A stretch of 22,448 nucleotides of DNA from Priapulus caudatus (GCF_000485595.1 NW_014577637.1:48758-71205), one strand, 5' to 3'. Counted from the first letter of the stretch, positions 1 to 8,642 are shown. The notes: generated by a model from the sequence alone, not told the origin. Translations and numbers: made by a program.

Positions 1-438
1 ATGACCTGCCACCTCTTATGTTTGGACAAGCAGTGAGTGTGCAGGATCATAAGACTAGTTGCTGGCATCCCGCCATCATTGTTTCGAAGTGTAGCGAGCC
101 GAGGTCCTTCATTATAGAAACCCCTAATGGGAAGACACTCAGGAGAAATCGCGTACACATTCGAGAGACGGCAGATCCTGTGACCGCAAAAAAAGCAAGT
201 GAGGTTTGCACACCCTCTTGTGATGATGCGTGAGCACGCCACGGACGTCGCCAACACCGGGATCGACCCCACGACCAACGATGTCTATGGAGAGTCGCAA
301 ACCCCAGCTGCACAGCCGCTGATGTCGTCGACGGAAGCGAAGCCTCCTGATCGCAATAGTGTTAATAATTCACGTGAACACACCCAACCAAATTTATATA
401 AAACGCGTTCCGGTAGAGAGGTAAAGAAACCTCCGTGA
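1..438 (+). pseudogene. C-terminal end of a Ty3/gypsy-type Pol polyprotein, degraded
   Basis: The reading frame is open at the window edge (first codon at position 3) and runs to a stop at 231-233. It shows the tail that follows integrase in many Ty3/gypsy Pol proteins: a VQDHKT..WHPA stretch, then ETPNGKTLRRNRVHIR. After a frame change somewhere in 199-233 the similarity resumes in another frame and ends near 438 with a KTRSGREVKKPP tail, which is also typical of the C-terminus of these proteins. The frame break and the stop inside the tail say the copy is dead. The position fits: a polypurine tract and LTR follow in the same orientation. The family is inferred from these motifs; Gag, protease, RT and the 5' LTR lie outside the window. 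Confidence 0.8.
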
Positions 439-707
439 TACGAGTAGTTATGACGGGTGATAATGGATGGAACAGTATCGACGTTAAGTTTATTGCATAT
501 TATAGACAGTACATGACTTGACTGTATTGCGTCACAAGCAGTGATGATCCTTATTATGAGTAACAGTACAGTATTCTTGATTATAATAAAGGATAAACAG
601 AAAGTATAAGAATTAGGAGAAACGATTTTCAACGATTCCAATACTTCAATTATTCAATTATGTTAATGCATGCTATTTTTTGTTAAACGTTTCTTTGATA
701 AGGGGGA
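439..707 (+). other. Untranslated 3' internal region of the gypsy element, with polypurine tract
   Basis: AT-rich non-coding stretch between the Pol remnant and the LTR. It ends in the purine run AAGGGGGA (700-707), directly before the TG of the LTR, which is where the plus-strand primer of reverse transcription is expected. Confidence 0.65.
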
Positions 708-894
708 TGTAATAGTATGGACTACTTACTATGCGCATGCACGTTATATAATCTAGTACCTTATTGTTAGGTCAACGCGGATGGATATCGCGCTCTCTTG
801 TTCGCCAGTTCGTGTGCTTGCTAAGCAGAACATGTATCAGCTCCAGCAATGAAATACCTTTATGAGTTACATCACTCTTCGTCAATACATAACA
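708..894 (+). repeat. 3' LTR of the Ty3/gypsy element (187 bp)
   Basis: Begins TGTAATAG right after the polypurine tract and ends ATAACA, so it has the TG...CA ends of an LTR with a short terminal inversion (TGTAAT/ATAACA). A TATA-like TTATATAA lies at 744-751. The 5' LTR is outside the window, so the right boundary rests on the TG..CA rule and cannot be checked by comparing LTRs. Confidence 0.6.
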
Positions 895-980
895 GGGAGG
901 GAGGTGGGAGGATTGGGGGAGGGAGGTGGCAGGATGGGGGAGGCGGAAGACCCGGAGTACCCCCTGTACCCCCATCGTGG
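895..980 (+). repeat. G-rich purine tract with G-quadruplex potential
   Basis: Repeated GGGAGGGAGGTGGGAGG-type runs (895-950) have at least four closely spaced G-triplets. They are followed by C-rich CCCCCTGTACCCCC. It sits between the LTR and the hAT insertion. Confidence 0.5.
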
Positions 981-1137
981 GGTGCAAGCAGTGCCGGATT
1001 AACCATTAAGCAGACTAAGCACGTGCTTAGGGCACCAGGGCCAAAGGAGGCACCACAAAGTTGGGAAAAGGGTAAAAAGAAAAAAAAACGAATAAAGATT
1101 TGTACTTCCCAGGTGTACCACAAGGGGCACTGCTGGC

Positions 1138-1730
1138 ATGAACAATACTTTGTCTACAGAGCTTCAGCAGTTCCATTCATATGTTCTTCATAAGTTTAAA
1201 ACAACCACGAAAACATCTTTCACTCACATAGAACTTTACAACACAATTACAGAAGACAAACTAGAGAGTGCCTTTCCAAATGTTGAAATTGCCTTAAGAA
1301 TATTTTTAACATTAATGGTCACCAACTGCAGGCCCGTAGCCAGCTTTATATTGGGGGGGGGGTCGTTTGTAAATGTTGGCAATTTGTGAGGGCGCGAAGT
1401 AACCGAGCAGGGGGAGGGTGTGGGAGATTTTGCAATTATTACACTAAAATGGAGCGATCTGGTGCATACCTGAGGTGAAATTCTTGCACCATTTTTTTTG
1501 GCTCGAACCCCCCCCCCCCTGGTTACGGGCCTGCCAACTGCACAACAGAGAGGTCTTTCTCACAACTGAAATGTGTAAAAAAACCAAATAGATCAGTTAT
1601 GCTTCAAGAAAGACTCGACTCACTGTGTATATTAACAATTAAAACAGATATTCTGAGAGGTATTACTTTCAAGGATGTTATCAGTGATTTTGCGAAAATG
1701 AAATGTAGAAAAATGCCTTTCAGGTCATGA
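1138..1730 (+). pseudogene. hAT transposase C-terminal dimerisation domain, split by a nested MITE
   Basis: From 1138 one frame reads through a segment typical of the hAT C-terminal dimerisation region (hATC): FPNVEIALRIFLTLMVTNC. It is interrupted at 1329. The same coding sequence resumes after the insertion near 1536, with TTERSFSQLK and then MLQERLDSLCIL..DFAKMKC, ending at a TGA at 1728-1730. A TNC..ERSFS/MLQERL arrangement is characteristic of hAT transposases, including domesticated ZMYM-type relatives. The DNA-binding and catalytic N-terminal parts are missing. AATAAA at 1850-1855 could be the old poly(A) signal. Confidence 0.88.
1329..1533. mobile_element. 205-bp MITE nested inside the hAT transposase
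   Basis: Terminal inverted repeats are CAGGCCCGTAGCCAG on the left and the inverse of CAGGCCCGTAACCAG on the right, 14 of 15 matching. CCAACTG stands on both sides (1322-1328 and 1534-1540); up to 9 bp match depending on where the end is placed. Just inside are opposed G and C runs. Removing it would restore continuity of the transposase frame, which confirms it as an insertion. The superfamily is not settled; the ends look hAT-like. Confidence 0.87.
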
Positions 1731-1999
1731 ATATTGGAACTTTAATACATTTAACTTGTGAAATCTTAAAATAGATGTTGTATTGCATTTTTGTAGAACT
1801 TTATGTAGCCCAAGCTTGGCTTAGTTTGTACAGTATATTGTGTTATATGAATAAATTTTTCTACTATTGCAACCTGCATTGTATATCTGGTCAGACAGGT
1901 CAACAACTAAAATGGACTGGGTCAGTGTGAAAAGGAGGGGGCACAAGATTGGTCAGTGCTTAGGGCACCCGTGAGCCTTCTTCCGCCGCTGGGTGCAAG

Positions 2000-2660
2000 C
2001 CACACGTAAAAAGGTCGAACGAAATTAAGTGAAATAATGCAATTTCCTGCAATATAGGCAACTGAATAAATTGCTTCAGAAGAACTTAATTTATACTAGT
2101 TTTTGTACAAATGAAACAATGCAATTTTTTCACGAGTACGTTGCTTTAAACTGTTGTTTAGGGTATTTAAGTTTTTCAACCTGAATTCCATTTATTATCA
2201 AATATGTAGGCCTACCCAAGTACCACAGAAACAAGAGAGCTTGCTTTTCAAATAGAATTGGTGGGCGGCCATGTCCAGTCGTCATGTCACGGCCATGTCA
2301 TGCTGGCTTAACTTTGTAACAAACATGTTGAACAAACACTCTGAACGGTGACCTCAACATAATTTTCGATCCGAGGAAACTTGTCTCGTCTGCTATGCAT
2401 ATGGCTCTCTTCAAGCAGTAATGAAGCATGACTGTCGATGACTGCGTGTTATCTCATTCTTAGATTTCATGAATAATAGGATTGCAATTGCTATTCGTTT
2501 TTTCTTGTCACTGGCATCCATGATGATAATTAATCCGGGTTAACCCCAAAACCGTTCGTTTATCTTCCCTAACCCAGATGCGTTCGATTTCTTACCCAGG
2601 TTAACCCAGGTGGACGAACGTGGAGCTCTATTGGGTGTCAGGACCAGATGATAACAAAAC
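2000..2660. other. No gene recognised; AT-rich intergenic sequence
   Basis: No convincing ORF or domain. A pair of GGTTAACCC-type palindromic motifs occurs at about 2537-2547 and 2600-2611, in a segment with repeated TAACCCAG words, perhaps the trace of an old repeat. Confidence 0.5.
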
Positions 2661-2667
2661 TGCAAGT

Positions 2668-2716
2668 GGCCATTTTACCCGCCATGGCCATTTTACCCGC
2701 CATGGCCATTTTACCC
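2668..2716 (+). repeat. 18-bp tandem repeat, 2.7 copies
   Basis: GGCCATTTTACCCGCCAT is repeated at 2668-2685 and 2686-2703, and partly at 2704-2716, without mismatch. Confidence 0.9.
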
Positions 2717-2914
2717 CACTTTCCCCTATTTACTGACACCATTCTCTTCTGTCTATCTTTACTGCTCACAGAATTATATTCGCCTTTCGTGCTGTCATGA
2801 TAATACAGGGGATGAATCAGAATTTTTGAATGTGAGGAGTGGGGTGGTGCGGGGACATGTCTCTATAAATTGTTTCAATGAAAACTGAAAACGCACATTA
2901 GGCCTACCAGCAGC

Positions 2915-3146
2915 CAGGGGCGTAGCTACGGGGGGGCCTGGGGGGCACGTGCCCCCCCCCCACAAATTTTCTGTGCCCCCCAGGTGCCCTGAAAATTCAT
3001 GCTTGATAAAAAAAAATTGAATTAAAAGCAATGCCGTTAGAACAGTATAATACGAAAAAAAGTTATATATTGTGCCCCCACAAAACTGTAAGCCCCCTTC
3101 CCCCAGTGCCCCCCCCCCCGCTGAAAAAATCCTAGCTACACCACTG
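2915..3146. mobile_element. 232-bp hAT-type MITE
   Basis: The left end is CAGGGGCGTAGCTACGG and the right end is the inverse of CAGTGGTGTAGCTAGG. The flanks CCAGCAGC (2907-2914) and CCAGGAGC (3147-3154) match at 7 of 8 bases, an 8-bp duplication with one later change. Long C/G homopolymers lie inside the ends. It has no coding capacity. The ends resemble those of the nested MITE at 1329-1533 (CAGG..CGTAGC), so the two may be distant relatives. Confidence 0.88.
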
Positions 3147-3211
3147 CCAGGAGCACAGAATGAAAATAGTTCATGCACAGCCATTTAAACGTTCTTATAA
3201 TATTATGGTAT

Positions 3212-3266
3212 TAGAAGTAGATAATAGGGAAGATAGGAGAATATAATTCCCTATTATCTACTTCTG
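3212..3266. mobile_element. 55-bp hairpin micro-MITE, member 1
   Basis: Perfect inverted arms AGAAGTAGATAATAGGGA (3213-3230) and its complement (3248-3265) surround a 17-nt loop. ATGGTAT is repeated at 3205-3211 and 3267-3273 (the match can be read as 9 bp). It is a stem-loop with a target duplication and little else. Confidence 0.72.
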
Positions 3267-3274
3267 ATGGTATT

Positions 3275-3476
3275 AAACTAGATCAGAGTGCACGGAGTAG
3301 CTGAGCAAATCATGAGCCGTGTCACTTCTCCCTTTTTATTAATTTACTATGCACTTTGCGAATAGATGTGGTGTTTAGCAGACGTAAAATCCACGTGCGC
3401 AGGCATATGTGAGGGTGTATGTCATATTTTTTTCATTTAATATTTTAATTCCTAATGTCATTACGAGCTATTTAAT
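3275..3476. other. Short intergenic stretch upstream of SDHC; nothing recognised
   Basis: AT-rich, no ORF of note. It lies between two hairpin elements. Confidence 0.4.
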
Positions 3477-3483
3477 ATACAAT

Positions 3484-3543
3484 CAAGAGCGTATAAAGAA
3501 GGAATGCGTAAGAGGGAATATATCCCTTCTTTATACGCTCTTG
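3484..3543. mobile_element. 60-bp hairpin micro-MITE in the SDHC 5' flank, member 2
   Basis: Perfect 19-bp inverted arms begin CAAGAGCGTATAAAGAAGG (3484-3502) and close at 3525-3543, around a 22-nt loop. ATACAAT is repeated at 3477-3483 and 3544-3550. The element lies about 130 bp upstream of the SDHC start codon, in probable promoter or 5' UTR DNA. Confidence 0.82.
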
Positions 3544-3596
3544 ATACAATAAAATTAGGAACATTAGTAATTACACATTTCGACACCGAGAGTGGG

Positions 3597-3671
3597 ATGG
3601 CGCCACCAGCCTGTGTGATGTGTTCTCGCAGTTCTGCTCGAGACCACGAGAACCCGCGATATATCACCTGA
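3597..3671 (+). promoter_or_regulatory. Upstream ORF (24 codons) and probable 5' leader of SDHC
   Basis: An ATG at 3597 in GGGATGGCGCC opens a 24-codon frame that stops at TGA 3669-3671, four bases before the SDHC ATG and in a different frame. The stretch 3590-3670 is richer in GC and CpG than its surroundings, as expected near a transcription start. If transcription begins upstream of 3597 this uORF would reduce initiation at SDHC. If it begins downstream, the ATGGCGCC block could be a promoter element instead. No TATA box is evident. Confidence 0.4.
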
Positions 3672-3675
3672 AATC

Positions 3676-3692
3676 ATGGCGTTGCTTATGAG
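3676..3692 (+). CDS. SDHC: SDHC coding exon 1 (17 nt)
   Basis: ATG at 3676 encodes MALLM and two bases of an Arg codon. The donor AG|GTTTGT is weaker than the others but leaves phase 2, as the next exon needs. Human SDHC exon 1 likewise codes for a very short hydrophobic start (MAALLL) and breaks in an Arg codon. The start was chosen for this phase and the similarity. Confidence 0.72.
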
Positions 3693-6600
3693 GTTTGTTG
3701 AGGTTTCTTCAGCTCGAATATAGGTCTTATTGTAGTTCATCGATGTATTTATACAGTTGTTATTATAATGAGTACTTGGTATAATCACGTGTATGTTTCT
3801 TATAGTAATGGGGATAGTAGCTACCGCCTTACACGCGTTTTTGAGTAAAACCCGTGTCTCCTTCACAATGTCAATCACAGTCACAAGCACTTGGAGCGTT
3901 TCAATAAAATATTATATAATGCTAAATAAATACGAAATCTATTTACTGCCAAAGTCTTACTCTTAATGTTTCTATACTCTCTTTCACCTATTATTGGCGA
4001 CAATTTTCTGTAAATGGCGTCCAAATGCTAATCTACAACAAACACTGGCTGCCGCCATTGCTGTCGCTGCACACTGACAGTGACACATAAATATATAGGC
4101 CTAGCAGGTAGGAAAGCGTGCTGCCAAAATTCGCTCGACGCTCGCCTGATTTCACACGAATACAACACAAATATTCAACCATTCTACTCCATCTTCATTT
4201 CTATTTGAAGAACAGTTTTACTTGTTATAAAAACATACTGTCTGTGTTCGTAACCGAGCTGTGTCACGCGAAATCACACAAAGCCTGACGAAATTCTCGC
4301 GTTATGTCCAACTGTCCAATTCATTTTTTATTTTTTATTTTAAAGTAAATTTACAATAAAATGTTTAGGCCGACCGACCCTATTTATTCCCAGCGACCCT
4401 AAACATTTAATTGTCAATTTTCTTTAAAATAAAAGAATTTGACAGTTTCTGCTTCAAAAGGCACAACGCACATCCTTCGGACATGGTTTGTAAATAAAAT
4501 ATTTCAAGAAAATAAAATGTTCTCCCTACCTACCTACCCTATTTGTTTTCGGCATGTAACGGTAACCACACATATATTTTGTTTTGGCCTAATCAGTCCA
4601 CTTGGCCTATTCAAAATTTTACCTATCTTGCGTTTATATCAACAATATTTACCGATTTCCTGACTAGTTTTTACTTCTAGTGACTACCAAGAAGTAAAAC
4701 AAGTAAAACTCTACTGATAGCAATGAAATACTGACAGTGACATACTACGAGTATGCCTAATAAACACAAAGCTAATACTTTCATTAATAATGGAATAAAT
4801 TGAACAAAATTATGGGGCCTGTTCAATTTGTCTCAAGGGCCTGTTTAAAATTTTGGGTGGGCTCGTCCATATTTTGGCTAATTTCATGCCCTGTACTTGC
4901 ATTACAGGTTGGCTACGCGCCAGGCGCTGTTGAGGCATGTGCGCCCATCGTCTATCCTGATGAAAGCGTAAGTGATATGAATGCTGATACTGTTCGGATA
5001 AAGTAGCTAACCTTGTAAATATTAGTCTTGGAAGTCGAAGGAAAGATATAGAAAACTGAAATAGACAGTTTATCAGATAGACAGGTCAAACAGATCTCAC
5101 TAGAAAAAGCCTCAAATTCGGAATTTACTAAAGAGGAAGGGAGATAATTGCAACACGGAATGACAGAAACAAGGAAGCTAAACTTAAAGAGATCCGTTGG
5201 AGATAGCGCATGTAAAAATGAACAGTTTTAATCGCTGTGCGAGTTCCAAAGGTAAGCTCATTTGTGAACCAATTTCACGTACTCGTGTCGTGCAATTTTC
5301 TATAAATGCACTGTGTTAGAAAGTGTCCTAGTCACCTGGTGCAAGGTGTAGATCACAGTGACAGAAAAGTCTCATCTTGGCCTGTTGTTCTGCTGGGTTA
5401 ATAGTGCAACTCGTCGTGCCCTCTAAAGATATTCTTGTGTTTTAGCGCGGCGCCAATGGCGACCTCGCCATCGGAGCAGGCGAAGGCATACTGGGAAAAG
5501 AACAAGGAGCTTGGGAGACCGGTGGCTCCCCATTTAACCATCTACAAGATCGACTGGCACACACTACTCTCGGGTACTCATCGGCTTACCGGATTCATCA
5601 TGTACACTGGTACGTTTCAGCCTAGGCCGTGTAAGGTCTGCAATCAGGCTTCGGTTTTTCACGGGGGCCGATCGGCCCAAGCCCTGTAAACAGCCCCGTC
5701 TCCGGTGTCCACGGGGCTTTTTTTCCGGCCCGTCAAATTTTGAGATTCCGAAAATCGAAAACGAAAGTCGAATCGAGACAGAACACTGGTTGCTATAAGT
5801 TCATATACCAAGTAGTATGGAATAAGCATAGTAACAATACATATGAATGTAACAAAGCTTTTATTACGTAATTCATCAGTTTAAGAAAATCAGCCCCGTC
5901 TAGAAAAAAAAATCAGCCCCATCGAGTAAATGACGGGGTCTTTTTTAGGCCCCATGGTTTTCTCAGATGGCGAAGCCTGCGCAAATGTGACCGAAATGTG
6001 TCCACGGCATTTAGTTAATCAGAATACGAATAGCCGTCGAATATATAGTAAGATGTAAGGTTTACGCATGTGCGAATGCATCCTTGTGCATCTATATATG
6101 TGAATATTATGTTATATAAATAATTATATGTGTGTAAATTTATGGAGTGTCCATTGCAAATAAACTGCTCTAGCTATTGAGATTTTGTCCAAAATGGGTT
6201 TATAAATACCTTATCTCTTTGATCCAGTGGCGAAATTAATAAATAATAATCCTAAAATGTGTTTTAGAGCACTTTCATGAACACTACCATCTGCTTGGCT
6301 TAACTTGTTGTTCACTTTTAAACTCATTTTTCTCAAATTCTACGCCTCAGAAATCGTCCAATTTGTCCGGACAAATCCAGCCATATCTCTAGACCTAAAC
6401 ATTATACAGCGATGAATGAGGTATCAAAATTAAGCTTATGGAGTCAGGAATCTGAAAACGTAATCAGCCAAAATGTGACTTGAGACCTGTTTTGATGTGA
6501 CAGGTCACATATATGTGTGTTAACGCTTGCTGTTGCCTTCCTCAACGCAGGTCTGGCAGCGATTGCTGCTGCCACCCTGATAGTACCCGCTTCTTATCCC

Positions 6601-7300
6601 GCGTGGATAGCAGCCATCAAGACTTGGCCGATCGCCATACCTGCCATCATCTATCCAGCGAAGGTCGGGGCCGCGTTCACCGTCTTCTACCATCTCCTCA
6701 ACGGCATTCGGCACATTGTAAGTGGGTTCCGCGTCACACAGTAGGCCCGCCAGCACGCATGGGATAGACGTGTAGCAGCACGAGTAAAATGTAGCGCGAG
6801 TAAACTGTTGTAGCAGCATTTGACTGAAGGTGGTAATACTATTGTGAGAGAGCAGTGGGACCTTTGTCGATTTGCTTGTGTTTAACTGCCATTGGTGTTG
6901 TGCAGTAACATTCTGTGAGTCATCCAAGAGCAAACATCAGTTACACATTGCGTTTTAGTGAACAGTTTGTTCCCTCGATGACGATACGGCATTTAAAGCT
7001 TACACTACGTAATGCTGTGTTGGAATTTAGTATTGTATTGGCTGTACGCGGATGGTCTTTATATCGTGTATGATTTCCTAGTGAATTTCCAGCACTCGAG
7101 TAGGTCATGTATTCTTTCTCCCTATTTTCATCTAGGAATTGAAGCCATGCACTTTGTTATTATTCTCTCGTGTTTGTTTTTAGGCATGGGATTTCGGAAA
7201 GGGATTCGCAATGAAGGACATCAACAGGAGCGGATATGTTGCCATGGGTCTCGCGCTCATCCTAGCAGTGTTTGCGGCCACCATTGTTCCTTCCAGCTAA
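3676..7300 (+). CDS. SDHC: Succinate dehydrogenase cytochrome b560 subunit, mitochondrial (five coding exons)
   Basis: SDHC is the large membrane anchor of complex II. With SDHD it holds haem b and the ubiquinone site in the inner mitochondrial membrane and passes electrons from the SDHA/SDHB head to quinone. Exons 3676-3692, 4908-4967, 5446-5609, 6551-6717 and 7184-7300 (introns 1215, 478, 941 and 466 bp, all GT..AG) give 174 residues, close to the 169 of the human protein. Residues 1-~28 form an Arg/Leu/Ala-rich presequence (RLATRQALLRHVRPSS). The first family signature is RPVAPHLTIY at 50-59 with S68-x2-H71-R72, where Ser68 and Arg72 match the quinone-site Ser/Arg. The second is H128-LLNGIRHIAWD-F-G, with His128 the expected haem ligand. 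Three membrane helices fall near 65-90, 108-130 and 152-171. No frameshift or lost key residue is seen. What I infer is the join of exons 1 and 2; exons 3-5 are certain. Confidence 0.95.
4286..4491. repeat. Imperfect foldback repeat in SDHC intron 1
   Basis: The arms at about 4310-4369 and 4398-4447 are inverted copies: an inner AAATGTTTAGG arm (4359-4369), TTTATTTTAAAG further out, then AACTGTC at the ends, with about 10 bp of indel. Weaker inverted similarity continues outward to about 4286 and 4491. The centre holds CCGACCGACCC. A partial direct copy of the centre (ATAAAATGTT..CCTACC..ACCCTATTT) is at about 4511-4553. Probably an old foldback MITE; no target duplication was found. Confidence 0.6.
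4908..4967 (+). CDS. SDHC: SDHC coding exon 2 (60 nt, presequence)
   Basis: Bounded by GCATTACAG| and |GTAAGT, with GC-rich content unlike its AT-rich introns. In the phase set by exon 3 it reads (R)LATRQALLRHVRPSSILMK(A), basic and without acidic residues, like a matrix-targeting peptide and close to the ALLLRHVGRH part of the human presequence. A different frame across this exon is also open and is a decoy. Confidence 0.85.
5446..5609 (+). CDS. SDHC: SDHC coding exon 3
   Basis: Acceptor GTGTTTTAG|C and donor G|GTACGT. It encodes residues 26-81 in part: the end of the presequence, the mature N-terminus with AYWEKNKELGRP, and the quinone-site segment SGTHRLTG. The ATG at 5456 is internal (Met30); starting there would leave no targeting peptide. 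Confidence 0.95.
5691..5945 (+). repeat. CAGCCCCGTC repeats and hairpins in SDHC intron 3
   Basis: CAGCCCCGTC occurs at 5691-5700 and 5891-5900, with a third, shorter copy near 5915. GCCCCGT at 5693-5699 pairs with ACGGGGC at 5711-5717, followed by seven T. GCCCCGTC at 5893-5900 can pair with GACGGGGT at 5932-5939, again followed by T. Intronic; no coding role. Confidence 0.5.
6551..6717 (+). CDS. SDHC: SDHC coding exon 4
   Basis: Acceptor CTCAACGCAG|G and donor ATT|GTAAGT. It completes Gly81 and encodes the rest of helix 1, the intervening loop and helix 2 with the haem ligand region FYHLLNGIRHI. It ends in phase 0. Confidence 0.96.
7184..7300 (+). CDS. SDHC: SDHC coding exon 5 and stop
   Basis: Acceptor TGTTTTTAG|G. 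It begins AWDFGKGF, completing the second family signature, then helix 3 (VAMGLALILAVFAATIV) and stop TAA at 7298-7300. Confidence 0.96.
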   Translation, partial: AWDFGKGFAMKDINRSGYVAMGLALILAVFAATIVPSS

Positions 7301-8055
7301 GCTAGGTGGCGCTGGACCGCCCGTGTACGTACCTGGTGGCGCCGTGGCGAATCTTACTGACATGTGATGGTAGATAGTTTCCACTTCGAGGGCAGGCAAA
7401 GTAGAAATTCCCGCATCTGTCTATGCATAGTTAATATCAGCCAGTATATTCAGTAGTTCAGTGGTCGGTCACCCATCTTGCTGTCTTGGTGTCGTGCCAC
7501 ATCTAAGAAAGTTGCTGTAGTTCTCATGAAAACCTAGTTGACTTATCAGAGATGTGTGTGCCCCAGCGGAAACGGACAATCACTATCGTGTGTAGTTTAT
7601 CTGTTGATCATCTATTTGTCATGACAGTATCTATTGATTTTTGTTTTGCATAGTTGGTGCAATAGACACATACCCGTTGGTTTCATGTCTGTATGGCCAT
7701 TCTGAACTGTCATGTCGGAACAGCAGTTCACGTAATCTATACTCTATACTGTTGGAATTAGTTACAAACTTTTACAATTAGCTGTGCTAGAACTTAACGT
7801 ATTCACACGAGAATTTCCCGCTGCTGTAATAGATGTGGTTGTTTTTATTGTGCATATTTATTACAAAGGATTGGTGTTGTAACATATTTCAGGTGGTCAG
7901 AGTTTAGATGCTAGTCATTGTGTTTCTCAATACATGATATGATTGAGTTATTCTGGAGAAGACCACGCCTGCTATTCACAATTTATGCCGGTAACAGTTA
8001 TTTTGAAAACGTACGCATTACTATCACCGATTAATAAATAAGATCTGTACACTGT
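7301..8055 (+). other. SDHC 3' UTR with poly(A) signal
   Basis: About 750 bp without ORFs of note follow the stop codon. AATAAA at 8033-8038 is the first canonical poly(A) signal found downstream. The end of the transcript is inferred. Confidence 0.6.
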
Positions 8056-8361
8056 TATGAATGAGGTCATTGCCTTTCATTTGTTTAGATGTATCATTAA
8101 CGAGTTATTTTTGGTTTCATATATGGTTTTGTCTAATGACATTTTAGTCCGGAGATGGCGTTTAAACATGGCTATAGCCCTCCATTGTCTGCAAAGCCTA
8201 CGCTACAGTGCTAAGCAAAGGTTTAGATCTGATTGGTTCTTGATAGTAGGAAACAAAATGATCAGTGTCAACTCACTATAAATCACATACTTTCATGTGG
8301 GACTGTCAATATCGGTCTCTGAACGTTTTACAGATACATTCGAGTGGTGGTGAAAAAGGGC
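8056..8361. other. Intergenic stretch downstream of SDHC; nothing recognised
   Basis: An open frame of 74 codons at 8057-8281 shows no domain and I do not call it a gene. Confidence 0.4.
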
Positions 8362-8368
8362 ATGTGAT

Positions 8369-8642
8369 CAAGAGCTAATAATACAAAAGGCGAGAAGGAT
8401 AGTGAATATTGTGGATGCGAGGCGCCGTGAGGCCTGTGGGAGGGGAAGTTTACGAGCTAATATCTCAGCCTAAGAGTATCGTATTGACAAGCGGATGGTC
8501 TTGTTTTAGAGAGCAAAGAATTTTGCTTAATGCAATACCATAAAATTATTCTAGACTCGCAGGCAAAGTAGAATAAAATTGCCGTGAAATAGCACTATTT
8601 TCCCGTTTTTCCGTTGTACACTCTAGGTGTTATTAGCTCTTG
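8369..8642. mobile_element. 274-bp MITE with CAAGAGCTAATAA ends, member 3
   Basis: The left end is CAAGAGCTAATAATAC and the right end is the inverse of CAAGAGCTAATAACAC, 15 of 16 matching. ATGTGAT is repeated exactly at 8362-8368 and 8643-8649. Non-coding inside. The first seven bases equal those of the 60-bp hairpin at 3484. Confidence 0.87.

Larger units (their letters stand above)
989..1991 (+). mobile_element. Non-autonomous hAT DNA transposon (1003 bp) with 8-bp target duplication
   Basis: Both ends are defined. The left end starts CAGTGCCGGATTAA and the right end is the inverse of CAGCGGCGGAAGAA. GGTGCAAG is repeated exactly at 981-988 and 1992-1999, an 8-bp duplication as expected for hAT. 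Subterminal motifs GTGCTTAGGGCACC occur near both ends (from 1023 and from 1957), and CTAAGCACGTGCTTAG at 1015-1030 is a 16-bp palindrome. The interior keeps only the C-terminal part of a transposase, so this is an internal-deletion derivative. Confidence 0.93.

Noticed and set aside
4800-5006. 68-codon plus-strand ORF
   Set aside because: It overlaps SDHC exon 2 in the wrong frame; the exon has good splice sites and makes sense only in the SDHC frame.
5218-5251. ATG mini-exon with a good GTAAGC donor, at first a candidate SDHC presequence (MNSFNRCASSK)
   Set aside because: It leaves phase 1, while exon 3 needs phase 2. The exon at 4908-4967 fits the phase and resembles the known presequence.
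5691-5724. Hairpin plus T run resembling a bacterial terminator
   Set aside because: It lies within a eukaryotic intron.
6520-6933. 137-codon minus-strand ORF
   Set aside because: It is the antisense shadow of SDHC exon 4 and its intron.
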